Source: Bacillota bacterium (lineage in GTDB: Bacteria > Bacillota_I > Bacilli_A > RFN20 > CAG-826). From it: a stretch of DNA of 8,019 nucleotides. Of the stretch, positions 1-7,914 are shown one piece after another. The notes below the pieces were generated by a model. The model was not told the DNA's origin and did no database searches. It saw nothing but the letters and a program-made list of their open reading frames with translations. Where the stretch lies: the NCBI GenBank assembly GCA_026387995.1, contig JAPLKQ010000122.1, positions 1 to 8,019 on the forward strand, in the 5' to 3' direction. A program made the translations under genes and the position numbers. Numbering within the stretch: the first letter of the stretch is position 1; every line of letters starts with the position of its first letter.

Positions 1-1179
<1,179 letters not shown>

Positions 1180-1181
<2 letters not shown>

Positions 1182-1995
1182 ATTTTTCACTCGTGAGGCC
1201 CTCGCTCAGTTTTTGATAATCATAGAGCGCGATATTGTCCGGCTTATCCGCATAGCTCTTCATAAAGTCAAAGGTTTTATCCCGCATGATTTTGGCATTC
1301 TCTTTGTTGGTCAAGTTGGCATCGGGATAAATCGGGGCGCCGATATGGATGTCCATGCATGGACGGCGATAGTCTTTCAATAAGCCTTTAGGTTGACGGA
1401 ACGTCGAGACCACCGGGACCGCCGGAACATTGAAGCGGGCGGCATAGACAAAACTGGTGGCCGGGAAGTTGCGGATGCCGGTATAATACGGCCAGATATG
1501 CGCTTCCGGGTAAATGGAAATGATTTTCCTACGTTTCAGTAACGTATCTAAAGCGACAAGGAAATGCTCGTAACCTTTGAGTTCGGTCGGGAGCGGGAGC
1601 GCCCCAAGCGCTACCGTCAAGTGACGGACAAACGGGATGCTGACGGCGTCAGGGTTGGCGATGATGTACATGCGCCGCGGGAAGCAGACGAAGGCCGCCA
1701 TGTTCGTGCCGTCGGCGTTATGGCAATGGTTGGCGTAGGTAATCGCGCCGGTCTTAATCTTACGGAGATTTTTCTTTCCATGAACGCGTACGCTCAAGGT
1801 AAAAAATCCGATGAGCCGCAACACCGGAACGGCGATGATGTAATAGAGCGAAAAGCTCCATAACTTATAAAAGAAGTTGGTACGGAGATAAGGATAGTCG
1901 TTCGGTATTTTTTTGGCCTTGATGTGCGTCCCGGCGAAATCGTCGTTCAGTTCATCATGGTAGTACCGCTTATTTCCGTATTTTATCTTTTTCAT
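1180..1995 (-). CDS. PlsC-like acyltransferase (probable 1-acyl-glycerol-3-phosphate acyltransferase family)
   Basis: A 271-residue member of the PlsC/LPLAT superfamily, which transfers acyl chains to glycerophosphate-type or related lipid acceptors at the inner membrane face. A hydrophobic segment at about residues 44-67 should anchor it. The catalytic HX4D motif is NHCHNAD (H90, D95). The second acceptor-binding motif is YPEAH (162-166), a divergent form of the usual FPEGT: the glutamate E164 is kept and the glycine is lost. The open frame extends further upstream to a TTG, but that part lies inside the glycosyltransferase gene in another frame and has no acyltransferase character. I therefore start at the ATG at 1995, which overlaps the upstream gene by 26 nt. 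No strong Shine-Dalgarno precedes it, so translation is probably coupled. Pairing with a GT4 enzyme suggests glycolipid or phospholipid assembly; the exact acceptor cannot be read from sequence. Confidence 0.85.
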
Positions 1996-3124
1996 TTTGA
2001 TGCATCTTGATGGCGTAACGGAACATCGTTTCCATCTGGTCAATGCTGCCTTGGATGGCGAACTGGCTGGCATAGGCGATATACTTCTTTGAGGCTTCGG
2101 CGCGTTCTTCCGGATGCTCGATCCAGTAGTCGATTTTGGCGGCGAGGCTGGTCGGGTCCTTATGGTTAAAGACATTCTTTTCGCTGAGGGCAAAGGCGTT
2201 GGTCGCCGATTGCGGGGAGTCGGAAATAATCGGCACTAAGCCGCAGGTGATAGCCTCGAGGCAGCTGATGGCCTCGATCTCGGCATCGCTCGGGTGGACA
2301 TATAAATCACAGTAATTGATGACTTTGACGAGTTCTTCTTTCGGGTAGAAGTTCATGATCGGGTGATTGGTGAGCACGCTGCCCCACGCTTTGACTTTGC
2401 TATGCATCGGGCCTTCGCCGGCGAGCACGAGCTGAATCTCTTTTTCGTGCTTGGAGGCCTTGACGGCGTTAATCAAGATGTCCTGGCGTTTTTCGTGGGC
2501 ATAACGGCCGACGAAAAGAATCAGGAACTTGTCTTTCAGTTCTTTGGGTTTTGCGGTGTGGGCGGGAATAAACATCTCCGACACGCCATTGGAAATCACA
2601 AATTTTTTGACGCCATAGCCATACTTCGAGATGATGACGGAAATCATATGGCTGGGGCAATGGATGGCATCGACTTTCTTATAGAGGACGTGACGCATGT
2701 AGTGATAGACGAGACCATTGGCGAAGTGATTGTTCTTAAGGCCGAAGTGAGCGGTGACGTTCTCGGCTTGGGTATGGAATCCGGCGGTGACCGGTAAGTG
2801 GCGTTTCTTGCACATCTTGATGGCGGTCTGACCTAAGCTGAAGGGCAACATGATGTGGACCACATCCGCGCCTTCGATGGCTTTGGCGATGACGGCCTTA
2901 TCGGCTTTCGCCAACTCCACGCCGTTCTTGGCAACATATTTATTGAGGATCTTTCCGAAACTATAGGTCTTGACGTTATAGTAGCCGGGTTCCGTGGTAT
3001 GGCTGGGGGAGACGACGCGGACTTCGTGCCCGCGGGCTTTCAAGTTATCGATCAGGCGCTTCGAGGTAATGGTCGTGCCATTGTTCTCTTCGCCTAGCAC
3101 ATCGCAGATAATCGTGATAATCAT
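1970..3124 (-). CDS. GT4-family (GT-B fold) glycosyltransferase, possibly glycolipid-forming
   Basis: A 384-residue glycosyltransferase resembling GT4 enzymes such as the diacylglycerol glucosyltransferases of Gram-positives and Acholeplasma. These use a nucleotide sugar and act at the cytoplasmic membrane surface. The N-terminal Rossmann half begins IITIICDV and carries the glycine-containing acceptor loop EENNGTT (about 12-18). The C-terminal half has the sugar-nucleotide binding patch VGRYAHEKRQD (about 205-215), LAGEGP (about 234-239) and the GT4 EX7E motif with E282 and E290 (in EIEAISCLEA). No signal peptide or transmembrane segment is seen, typical for monotopic enzymes. An ATG at 3139 lies about 7 nt after the predicted transcription start with no ribosome site. 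The ATG at 3124 has AAAGG seven bases upstream and is preferred. It overlaps the following acyltransferase. Sugar and acceptor are not determinable; capsule or wall roles are alternatives. Confidence 0.87.
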   Translation of the reverse strand: MIITIICDVLGEENNGTTITSKRLIDNLKARGHEVRVVSPSHTTEPGYYNVKTYSFGKILNKYVAKNGVELAKADKAVIAKAIEGADVVHIMLPFSLGQTAIKMCKKRHLPVTAGFHTQAENVTAHFGLKNNHFANGLVYHYMRHVLYKKVDAIHCPSHMISVIISKYGYGVKKFVISNGVSEMFIPAHTAKPKELKDKFLILFVGRYAHEKRQDILINAVKASKHEKEIQLVLAGEGPMHSKVKAWGSVLTNHPIMNFYPKEELVKVINYCDLYVHPSDAEIEAISCLEAITCGLVPIISDSPQSATNAFALSEKNVFNHKDPTSLAAKIDYWIEHPEERAEASKKYIAYASQFAIQGSIDQMETMFRYAIKMHQNEKDKIRK

Positions 3125-3131
3125 ATAAGGG

Positions 3132-3136
3132 CCTTT
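3132..3136 (-). promoter_or_regulatory. Ribosome binding site that decides the glycosyltransferase start
   Basis: AAAGG with a 7-nt spacer to the ATG at 3124. The ATG at 3139 lies upstream of this site and would not be served by it. Confidence 0.65.
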
Positions 3137-3152
3137 CATTCGAATGTAGTTT

Positions 3153-3182
3153 ACTATACTAGATAGACCGACACAATGTCAA
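3153..3182 (-). promoter_or_regulatory. Sigma-A type promoter of the glycosyltransferase operon
   Basis: A consensus -35 TTGACA (3182-3177) and a -10 TATAGT (3158-3153, five of six) are separated by 18 nt. Transcription should start near 3146, giving a leader of about 22 nt to the ATG at 3124. This is the best promoter match in the window. Confidence 0.78.
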
Positions 3183-3206
3183 ATAATGTTGGATATTTTT
3201 TTAGTC

Positions 3207-3238
3207 AAAGAAAAAGGGCAAGCCATTTTTGGCTGCCC
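3207..3238 (-). terminator. Intrinsic terminator of the reductase-rhodanese gene
   Basis: On the minus strand GGGCAGCC (3238-3231), a 6-nt loop, and GGC-T-TGCCC (3224-3216, one bulged T) form an 8-bp stem, followed by TTTTTCTTT. It lies 20 nt past the TAG stop and separates this gene from the glycosyltransferase promoter. Confidence 0.88.
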
Positions 3239-3257
3239 AATAATTATATCACTCACG

Positions 3258-4955
3258 CTATTTTTTTAATAATCGCCCACAGCGGCCCTTGAGCCCCGTC
3301 TCGACCACCGCTTCGTTATCGAGTATCTGAAATAGACGATAACCACCGGCTAAATGCGCGCAGTCATAACCGAGCTGGCTGAGGATGCGGCAGGCGAGGT
3401 AGGAACGGAAACCGCTTTGGCAGTTGACGTATATTTTTTTGCCTTTGTCGAGTTTGTGGAGATTCTCGCGGAGGAAGTCGACCGGAATGTTGATGGCCCC
3501 CTCAATATGGCCCCTTCTAAACTCGCCCGGGCTCCGGACATCGAGGAACGTGACGCTCCCGTCACTCGGGATTTGGCACAAATCTTCAACGTAGTATTGC
3601 TTGATGACGCCATGGAGGACGTTCTGGGCCAGGTACCCGGTCATGTTGATGGGGTCCTTGGCGGCGGCAAACGGCGGCGCATAGGCAATCTCTAAATCCG
3701 TCAAATCATCCACGGATAAATGGCCGCGCATAGCGACGGATAAAACATCGATGCGCTTATCGACGCCTTTAAAGCCGACGATCTGCGCGCCGAGGATTTT
3801 CCCGGTGACCTTCTCAAAGAGAAGTTTGATGGTCATGTTGGTCCCGCCGGGGTAGTAACCGGCTTGGTTGGCATCGAAATTATAGATTTTGTCATAAGCG
3901 ATGCCGGCTTTTTTTATGGCTGTTTCGTTGAGCCCCGTGGTCGCGATATTCATGTCGAAGACTTTAAGGATGGCCGCCCCTTGGGTGCCTTTATAGGTCG
4001 AAGGGATGCCGACCAGGTTATCGGCGACGATCCTTCCTTGTTTATTGGCCGGTCCCGCTAACGGGATATAGCCTTCTTCGCCAGTGACGTAGTTTTTGAC
4101 CGCGACGGCATCGCCGACAGCGTAGATATTTGAATCGCTGGTGAGCATGTGCTCATCGGTTAAAATAGCGCCCCGTGAGGATAATTTCAGTCCACTGCTC
4201 ACGACGAACTTCGTATCGGGTTTGACGCCGACACTCATAAGAACCATATCAAATTCATAAGGTTTTCCGGCAACGGTGGCCGTAATCTTACTGGCGACCG
4301 TGGCAAAGGATTGCACGCCTTGGTTTAAGAGCAAAGTCACGCCTTTATGACGTAAGTATTGATGGACTTCAGAAGCCATATCGTAGTCGAGTGGCGCGAT
4401 GACGTGATCGGTCAGTTCGGCGACCGTGACGCGTAAGCCCGCTTGCGTGAGATTCTCGGCCATCTCGATGCCGATGTAACCCCCGCCGACGATGAGGACC
4501 GACTGCGGTTTATTGTTGGCGATGAAATCTTTGATTTTTAAAGTGTCCGGCACCGTCCGAAGCGTAAAGATCAGGGGGCTATCGATGCCCGGTAACGGCG
4601 GCACGATGACTTCGGCGCCCGGCGACAAGACGAGTTTATCGTATGTATCGATCAGTTGTTTACCGGTCGTTAAATCTTCGACTGTCACTTGCTTTTTCTC
4701 TTTATTGATAGCGACGACTTTATGATTGACGAAAACATCGATGTTGAATCGTTGTTTAAAGGTATCCGGCGTTTCTAAGAGCAGATCGTATTTATCGGTG
4801 ATGTCGCCCCCGATATAATACGGCAGCCCGCAGTTGGCATAACTGATATAGGGCCCCTTTTCGTAAACGGTGATTTGAGCGTTTTCGTCCATGCGGCGTA
4901 AACGGGCGGCCGCGCTGGCGCCCCCGGCGACGCCACCGACAATGATGACTTTCAT
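3258..4955 (-). CDS. cdr: CoA-disulfide / persulfide reductase with C-terminal rhodanese domain
   Basis: A 565-residue FAD-dependent pyridine nucleotide-disulfide oxidoreductase fused to a rhodanese domain, the CoADR-RHD type known from Bacillus anthracis. Such enzymes reduce CoA disulfide or CoA/polysulfide persulfides in the cytoplasm. Visible in order: FAD-binding GGVAGG (7-12); the single redox cysteine C42 in SYANC, the class signature; NAD(P)H-binding GGGYIG (157-162), with E180 at the end of the next strand favouring NADH (inference); the second FAD motif YAVGDA (278-283); dimer-interface tyrosines in AGYYPGG (about 367-368) and YAPPF (Y425). The rhodanese domain starts near 455, with LDVRSPGEF and the active loop CQSGFR (C512-R517). 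The ATG at 4955 has AAGGAG six bases upstream; the longer TTG start has no such site. It appears to be a single-gene transcription unit. An NADH-dependent persulfide reductase (Npsr-like) is the main alternative substrate call. Confidence 0.93.
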   Translation of the reverse strand: MKVIIVGGVAGGASAAARLRRMDENAQITVYEKGPYISYANCGLPYYIGGDITDKYDLLLETPDTFKQRFNIDVFVNHKVVAINKEKKQVTVEDLTTGKQLIDTYDKLVLSPGAEVIVPPLPGIDSPLIFTLRTVPDTLKIKDFIANNKPQSVLIVGGGYIGIEMAENLTQAGLRVTVAELTDHVIAPLDYDMASEVHQYLRHKGVTLLLNQGVQSFATVASKITATVAGKPYEFDMVLMSVGVKPDTKFVVSSGLKLSSRGAILTDEHMLTSDSNIYAVGDAVAVKNYVTGEEGYIPLAGPANKQGRIVADNLVGIPSTYKGTQGAAILKVFDMNIATTGLNETAIKKAGIAYDKIYNFDANQAGYYPGGTNMTIKLLFEKVTGKILGAQIVGFKGVDKRIDVLSVAMRGHLSVDDLTDLEIAYAPPFAAAKDPINMTGYLAQNVLHGVIKQYYVEDLCQIPSDGSVTFLDVRSPGEFRRGHIEGAINIPVDFLRENLHKLDKGKKIYVNCQSGFRSYLACRILSQLGYDCAHLAGGYRLFQILDNEAVVETGLKGRCGRLLKK

Positions 4956-4961
4956 AGGATT

Positions 4962-4967
4962 CTCCTT
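4962..4967 (-). promoter_or_regulatory. Ribosome binding site fixing the reductase start
   Basis: AAGGAG six nucleotides before the ATG at 4955. It directly abuts the left arm of the inverted repeat at 4968-4999. Confidence 0.85.
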
Positions 4968-4999
4968 ATTTGAATATTGGCTAACTTCATTATTCAAAT
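4968..4999. repeat. Operator-like inverted repeat before the reductase-rhodanese gene
   Basis: Perfect 9-bp arms ATTTGAATA (4968-4976) and TATTCAAAT (4991-4999) are separated by 14 nt, with arm centres 23 bp apart, about two helical turns. The right arm covers the candidate -10 and the left arm abuts the Shine-Dalgarno. This arrangement would suit a dimeric repressor, or an mRNA stem near the ribosome site. It does not match the CstR, PerR or Rex consensus as I know them. Confidence 0.5.
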
Positions 5000-5017
5000 T
5001 ATCGCACGCTTTTGCAA
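4989..5017 (-). promoter_or_regulatory. Candidate promoter of the reductase-rhodanese gene
   Basis: TTGCAA (5017-5012, four of six) and AATAAT (4994-4989, five of six) are spaced by 17 nt. They lie between the upstream operon's terminator and the gene, where a promoter is required. The -35 is weak. Confidence 0.45.
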
Positions 5018-5029
5018 CCGAGACGCATT

Positions 5030-5062
5030 ATAAAAAAAGGCCCCTCCCGAAGGAAGGGCCTT
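5030..5062 (-). terminator. Strong intrinsic terminator with UUCG tetraloop
   Basis: On the minus strand an 11-bp stem (5062-5052 with 5047-5037, one G-T wobble) closes a TTCG loop flanked by C and G, the exceptionally stable cUUCGg form. It is followed by a run of seven T, part of which extends the stem. It lies 18 nt after the symporter stop and ends that operon. Confidence 0.95.
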
Positions 5063-5080
5063 GAACTCACGAGGGAACCA

Positions 5081-6562
5081 CTACTTTTTAGCGGCTTTTA
5101 TCTTCTTCTCGCGCGGTTTCTTGATTAAGAAATAGTGGAAGACGAGGAAGAGCACCGTCATGATGGCAAGGCATCCGAAGAGCCAGAACCCAAACGGATG
5201 GTCAGGACCATCGTTAAAGATGATGCCGGTAATGAGCAAAATCGGGAAACCGAAGAGAATGGCAGTCGTGGATCCGGTGACCAGGTCATTGGCGGCCGGC
5301 GTCTTGAAATTCGGGTCGACTTCACGAAGCAAGGCGATGCCCGTGCTGGCGGTTCCGGTCATCATGCCGTAGAACGCCAGGAAGGCTTCGTTTTCATATC
5401 CTTTATAGACGCGGCGGGCGACATACAAGTCATAGAAGTAGGTCGCGACCGCCCCCACAATGCCAAGAATCGCCAAAGCGATGACCAGTCCCCAACCGCT
5501 GCTGAGTTTCTGTAGGTCGATGGCCATGATCGAAGCGATGATCATGATGTCGAAGGCCACGCCCGCAATACGGTTCAGCATGTAGTTGTTGGTGTAGGTC
5601 CGTTTCATCAATTTGGCCTTTTTAAGGCCCTTAAGGATTTGTTTGAACGCCATGGTGACGAAAATGGCAAAGATGAAGTTGAAGCCCCACAGCAAGGGTT
5701 TGACGCTATTGATCAGGAACGCGACGTCACTGTTATTGATCAGCGCCGTTAATCCGAATAAAATCAGCCAAGTCGCAAGATAGATGACGCCGACTAAGGC
5801 AATCTGCACGGTCAGTTTATCAATCGACTCGACGAGCGGGATTTCTTCGGGGCTATAGACATCCCCTTCTTGCGGTTCGCTGACGCCGTCGATATAGGCC
5901 CGTTTGATTTTGCGTTTCTTAACTAAGATCGCTAAATAAATGACGCCGCCGACGCAGGCGCTCACGAAACCAAGGGTGCTGATGGCAAGACCGAAGTCCG
6001 TGCCGCCGACAAAGCCGGCCGCCGTCTCAAAGATGCGGCCGATGTTAAACGCCTGGCCGGGACCTTGCCCGTAACCCATTGGGAGGAGGACACCGGAGAA
6101 CGGGGCGACTTCCGTGAAAATAAGGGCGAGGCCGATGGTGATGACGAGGCCGAGTATACCTTGCATTAAGTAGTTACAGACGATGAAAAGACCGTTCTTA
6201 AGGGGTTTTCCGGTGAGGACGTTTTCTTCTTTGGCCTTATCGATCGTCTTAAGTCCAAGGGCGATAAAGCCAATGGCAATCGTGTGATAGGTGAGCACGC
6301 TGAGGAGTTCATTGACCGCGGTCAATTCCGGAAATCCGGCATAACCGCCAAAGAGCCATTCCAGTAAATACTTCAGGCCTAATCCGACGAATCCGCCGAT
6401 GATGGCGGTCGGCATCAAGCTGTTCCGGATGAACTTAACTTTTCGCCGTAAAGCGTTTGAAAGGAGCAGAATCAGGAAAACGATGCCGATCGGGACGATG
6501 AAGTCCCAGTAGGCGTTATAGTCCCAAACGGGTGTAGGCGTCGTCGTGAGCGAAATCATCAT
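5081..6562 (-). CDS. gltS: GltS-family (ESS) sodium:glutamate symporter-like permease
   Basis: A 493-residue polytopic membrane protein with about ten to twelve hydrophobic segments in two halves. GltS carriers take up glutamate with sodium. The two glycine-rich re-entrant loops expected of the family, one per half, are GYGQGPGQAFNIG (163-175) and GMMTGTASTGIALLRE (399-414). A charged cytoplasmic stretch between the halves (about 215-250) is rich in lysine then acidic residues, and the C-terminus is a lysine-rich tail. At 493 residues it is longer than E. coli GltS (401), as are many Bacillota relatives, so the substrate is less certain than the family. The frame can start at a TTG at 6568, only 3 nt after AAGGGGG. 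The ATG at 6562 has a proper 9-nt spacer and is preferred. The start lies 47 nt inside the upstream acyltransferase gene, indicating translational coupling. Confidence 0.8.
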   Translation of the reverse strand: MMISLTTTPTPVWDYNAYWDFIVPIGIVFLILLLSNALRRKVKFIRNSLMPTAIIGGFVGLGLKYLLEWLFGGYAGFPELTAVNELLSVLTYHTIAIGFIALGLKTIDKAKEENVLTGKPLKNGLFIVCNYLMQGILGLVITIGLALIFTEVAPFSGVLLPMGYGQGPGQAFNIGRIFETAAGFVGGTDFGLAISTLGFVSACVGGVIYLAILVKKRKIKRAYIDGVSEPQEGDVYSPEEIPLVESIDKLTVQIALVGVIYLATWLILFGLTALINNSDVAFLINSVKPLLWGFNFIFAIFVTMAFKQILKGLKKAKLMKRTYTNNYMLNRIAGVAFDIMIIASIMAIDLQKLSSGWGLVIALAILGIVGAVATYFYDLYVARRVYKGYENEAFLAFYGMMTGTASTGIALLREVDPNFKTPAANDLVTGSTTAILFGFPILLITGIIFNDGPDHPFGFWLFGCLAIMTVLFLVFHYFLIKKPREKKIKAAKK

Positions 6563-7769
6563 AATCAATGTCCCCCTTTTTGAACAGATACTGATTGTGG
6601 AATATTTGTAACGTGGTCAAGTATTGATACGGACTCACATTGGGTCTGAATTTAATGAAAAGCGTGAAGTTATTTCGGAAATAGACGATCAGTTTGTCTT
6701 TCCGCTGCATCGCGTAGCCGATGATATCGGCAAAGCCGAATTTTTCGTCCGCTTTTAACCAGCGATGGACGATGACGCCTTCTTGGTTCAGTTCGAAGGT
6801 ATGTCGGCCTTTCCGTTCCCGTTTTCGCTTCCGCTCATAGGAGAAGAAGATTTTGGCGGGGTCATCCAGTTTCGTTTCCGGATGCTGTTTCAGGTACTCC
6901 ACCCACGACCGCAAGGTCTGGGCATTGAGGTCAATCAAGGTCTGGGCGCCTAAGTCGCTGACGAGATAGCCATGGGTATCGTAAGTTCCGACAAACCCAC
7001 ACTTGGAACAAGATAAATGGTTGTCCTTGGTGGTCAGCCCAAACGGCTGATGGCATTTCGGGCATAAGAATACTAAACGCTGCAGCCCCTCGGCGATTTT
7101 CTTACCCTTATATTCGATTTTCGGGTCTTTGTCATAAGCATTGACGTAGATTTCCTTACGGACGACATCAGTCATCTCATCGCCGGATAATTCTATAAAT
7201 TCGCTGGGTTGCATGATGCGCGTGATGGCACCGCTTGTCGGCCCATGCTTACGGTAGACGCTCCACCGCGGGTTCACGAACGATAAGCCATGGGAAATAT
7301 AGAAAATGACGGGAACGTTCAACATTTTGACGAGTTTGCCGATGGCGCTTGGGACGGCAATCGTCTCGCCGGTCATGGTCACGTTGCCTTCAACGAAAAT
7401 GCCGACGCTGCCGCCTTCATTCAAAATACGCTTAATGGTCGTGATGACGGTGATATCCGGGAGTGATTTCGTTTTGCCAATCGGGGCAAAGAAGTATTTG
7501 AGCAGCATGCTGGTGAAGCCTTGGTTTAAGAGTTGGTCGCTGGCGACGAAATAAATCGGAAAATCAAAAACGGAACCGACGATGATGGGGTCGGCATCGG
7601 CAGTATGGTTGCCGATAATCAAATACGGGCCTGATTTTTTGAGGTGATTCATCACGGCGTGAAAACCATTTTGCCGGAACACGATCGGCGAAGCGGTTGG
7701 GCGTAATATCGATGCCCAAAAAGCATGACGGTTTTTCACGATCCGTTTTCTCTGAGCGTTTTTCGCCAT
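6516..7769 (-). CDS. PlsC-like acyltransferase with zinc ribbon and C-terminal PH/GRAM-like domain
   Basis: A 417-residue protein, well beyond the usual 200-270 residues of PlsC enzymes. Residues about 25-200 form an LPLAT acyltransferase domain, with HX4D in GNHTADADP (H55, D60) and FVEGN (125-129, E127) in place of the canonical FPEGT. Residues 236-257 hold a four-cysteine zinc ribbon, CPKC and CSKC (C236, C239, C254, C257, inner spacing 14). A basic run follows at about 311-323. Residues about 324-398 show alternating short beta strands ending in a helix, as in PH or GRAM-like domains; this last assignment is by pattern only. No clear transmembrane helix is seen, so it is probably peripheral. 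The ATG at 7769 has AAAGGA with a 10-nt spacer. It is first in an operon and overlaps the symporter gene. Lysophospholipid acylation is likely, but the acceptor and the role of the ribbon are unknown. Confidence 0.82.
   Translation of the reverse strand: MAKNAQRKRIVKNRHAFWASILRPTASPIVFRQNGFHAVMNHLKKSGPYLIIGNHTADADPIIVGSVFDFPIYFVASDQLLNQGFTSMLLKYFFAPIGKTKSLPDITVITTIKRILNEGGSVGIFVEGNVTMTGETIAVPSAIGKLVKMLNVPVIFYISHGLSFVNPRWSVYRKHGPTSGAITRIMQPSEFIELSGDEMTDVVRKEIYVNAYDKDPKIEYKGKKIAEGLQRLVFLCPKCHQPFGLTTKDNHLSCSKCGFVGTYDTHGYLVSDLGAQTLIDLNAQTLRSWVEYLKQHPETKLDDPAKIFFSYERKRKRERKGRHTFELNQEGVIVHRWLKADEKFGFADIIGYAMQRKDKLIVYFRNNFTLFIKFRPNVSPYQYLTTLQIFHNQYLFKKGDIDYDDFAHDDAYTRLGL
6572..6578 (-). promoter_or_regulatory. 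Ribosome binding site inside the acyltransferase gene that decides the symporter start
   Basis: AAGGGGG lies within the coding sequence of the upstream gene. It sits 3 nt from the TTG at 6568, 9 nt from the ATG at 6562 and 12 nt from the ATG at 6559, so the ATG at 6562 is best placed. Confidence 0.6.
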
Positions 7770-7794
7770 GACGGAGGAATCCTTTCAGTTTTCT

Positions 7795-7810
7795 TTCGAT
7801 AAATATCGAA
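7795..7810. repeat. 16-bp palindrome in the leader of the acyltransferase-symporter operon
   Basis: TTCGATAAATATCGAA consists of perfect 7-bp arms around a 2-bp centre. It lies about 17-32 nt after the predicted transcription start and 10 nt upstream of the ribosome binding site. The compact symmetry is typical of a dimeric regulator's operator; as RNA the 2-nt loop would be too tight unless the stem frays. Confidence 0.5.
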
Positions 7811-7833
7811 CAAAAACTATTTGATAGCAACAT

Positions 7834-7862
7834 TGTATACCAAACTAAGTTCAAATGTTGAA
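7834..7862 (-). promoter_or_regulatory. Extended -10 promoter of the acyltransferase-symporter operon
   Basis: TATACA (7839-7834) is preceded by TGG, the extended TGn motif. A weak -35 TTCAAC (7862-7857) sits 17 nt upstream, and a good extended -10 commonly offsets a poor -35. The -35 lies within a small inverted repeat TTCAA-ATG-TTGAA (7850-7862). Transcription should begin near 7827. Confidence 0.55.
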
Positions 7863-7870
7863 TTAACTTT

Positions 7871-7907
7871 GCGGTTTTCGGGCACGGGCGCTACTGTCCC
7901 ACACCGC
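7871..7907 (-). other. Structured segment after the partial membrane-protein gene; no T tract
   Basis: GCGGT and ACCGC (7907-7903 with 7875-7871) enclose an inner stem GGGAC with GT-G-CCC (one bulge). The segment starts 7 nt past the TAA stop at 7915, where a terminator would be expected, but AAAGTTAATT follows it instead of a T run. It may be a 3' end structure or a weak terminator; the rest of 7770-7914 holds only the promoter and palindrome. Confidence 0.25.
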
Positions 7908-7914
7908 TTTATCT

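Noticed and set aside
1996..2193. 66-codon upstream extension of the acyltransferase from a TTG
   Set aside because: It lies wholly inside the glycosyltransferase in another frame, has shuffled Ser/Pro/Lys/Arg-rich composition and lacks a ribosome site; the ATG at 1995 starts the plausible protein.
2363..3097. Plus-strand frames of 144 and 80 codons opposite the glycosyltransferase
   Set aside because: They lie within a well-supported GT4 gene and have no family motif or ribosome site; they are shadows of minus-strand codon bias.
4956..4997. 14-codon N-terminal extension of the reductase from a TTG
   Set aside because: It would run through the promoter -10, the inverted repeat and the Shine-Dalgarno; the FAD-binding domain begins properly at the ATG at 4955.
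5135..5515. 126-codon plus-strand frame opposite the symporter gene
   Set aside because: Very hydrophilic antisense shadow of a membrane protein, with no ribosome site or recognisable domain.
7850..7862. TTCAA-ATG-TTGAA as a FabT-type fatty-acid operator
   Set aside because: Five-base arms are too short and the spacing does not fit the FabT box as I know it; it remains only a note on the -35 region.
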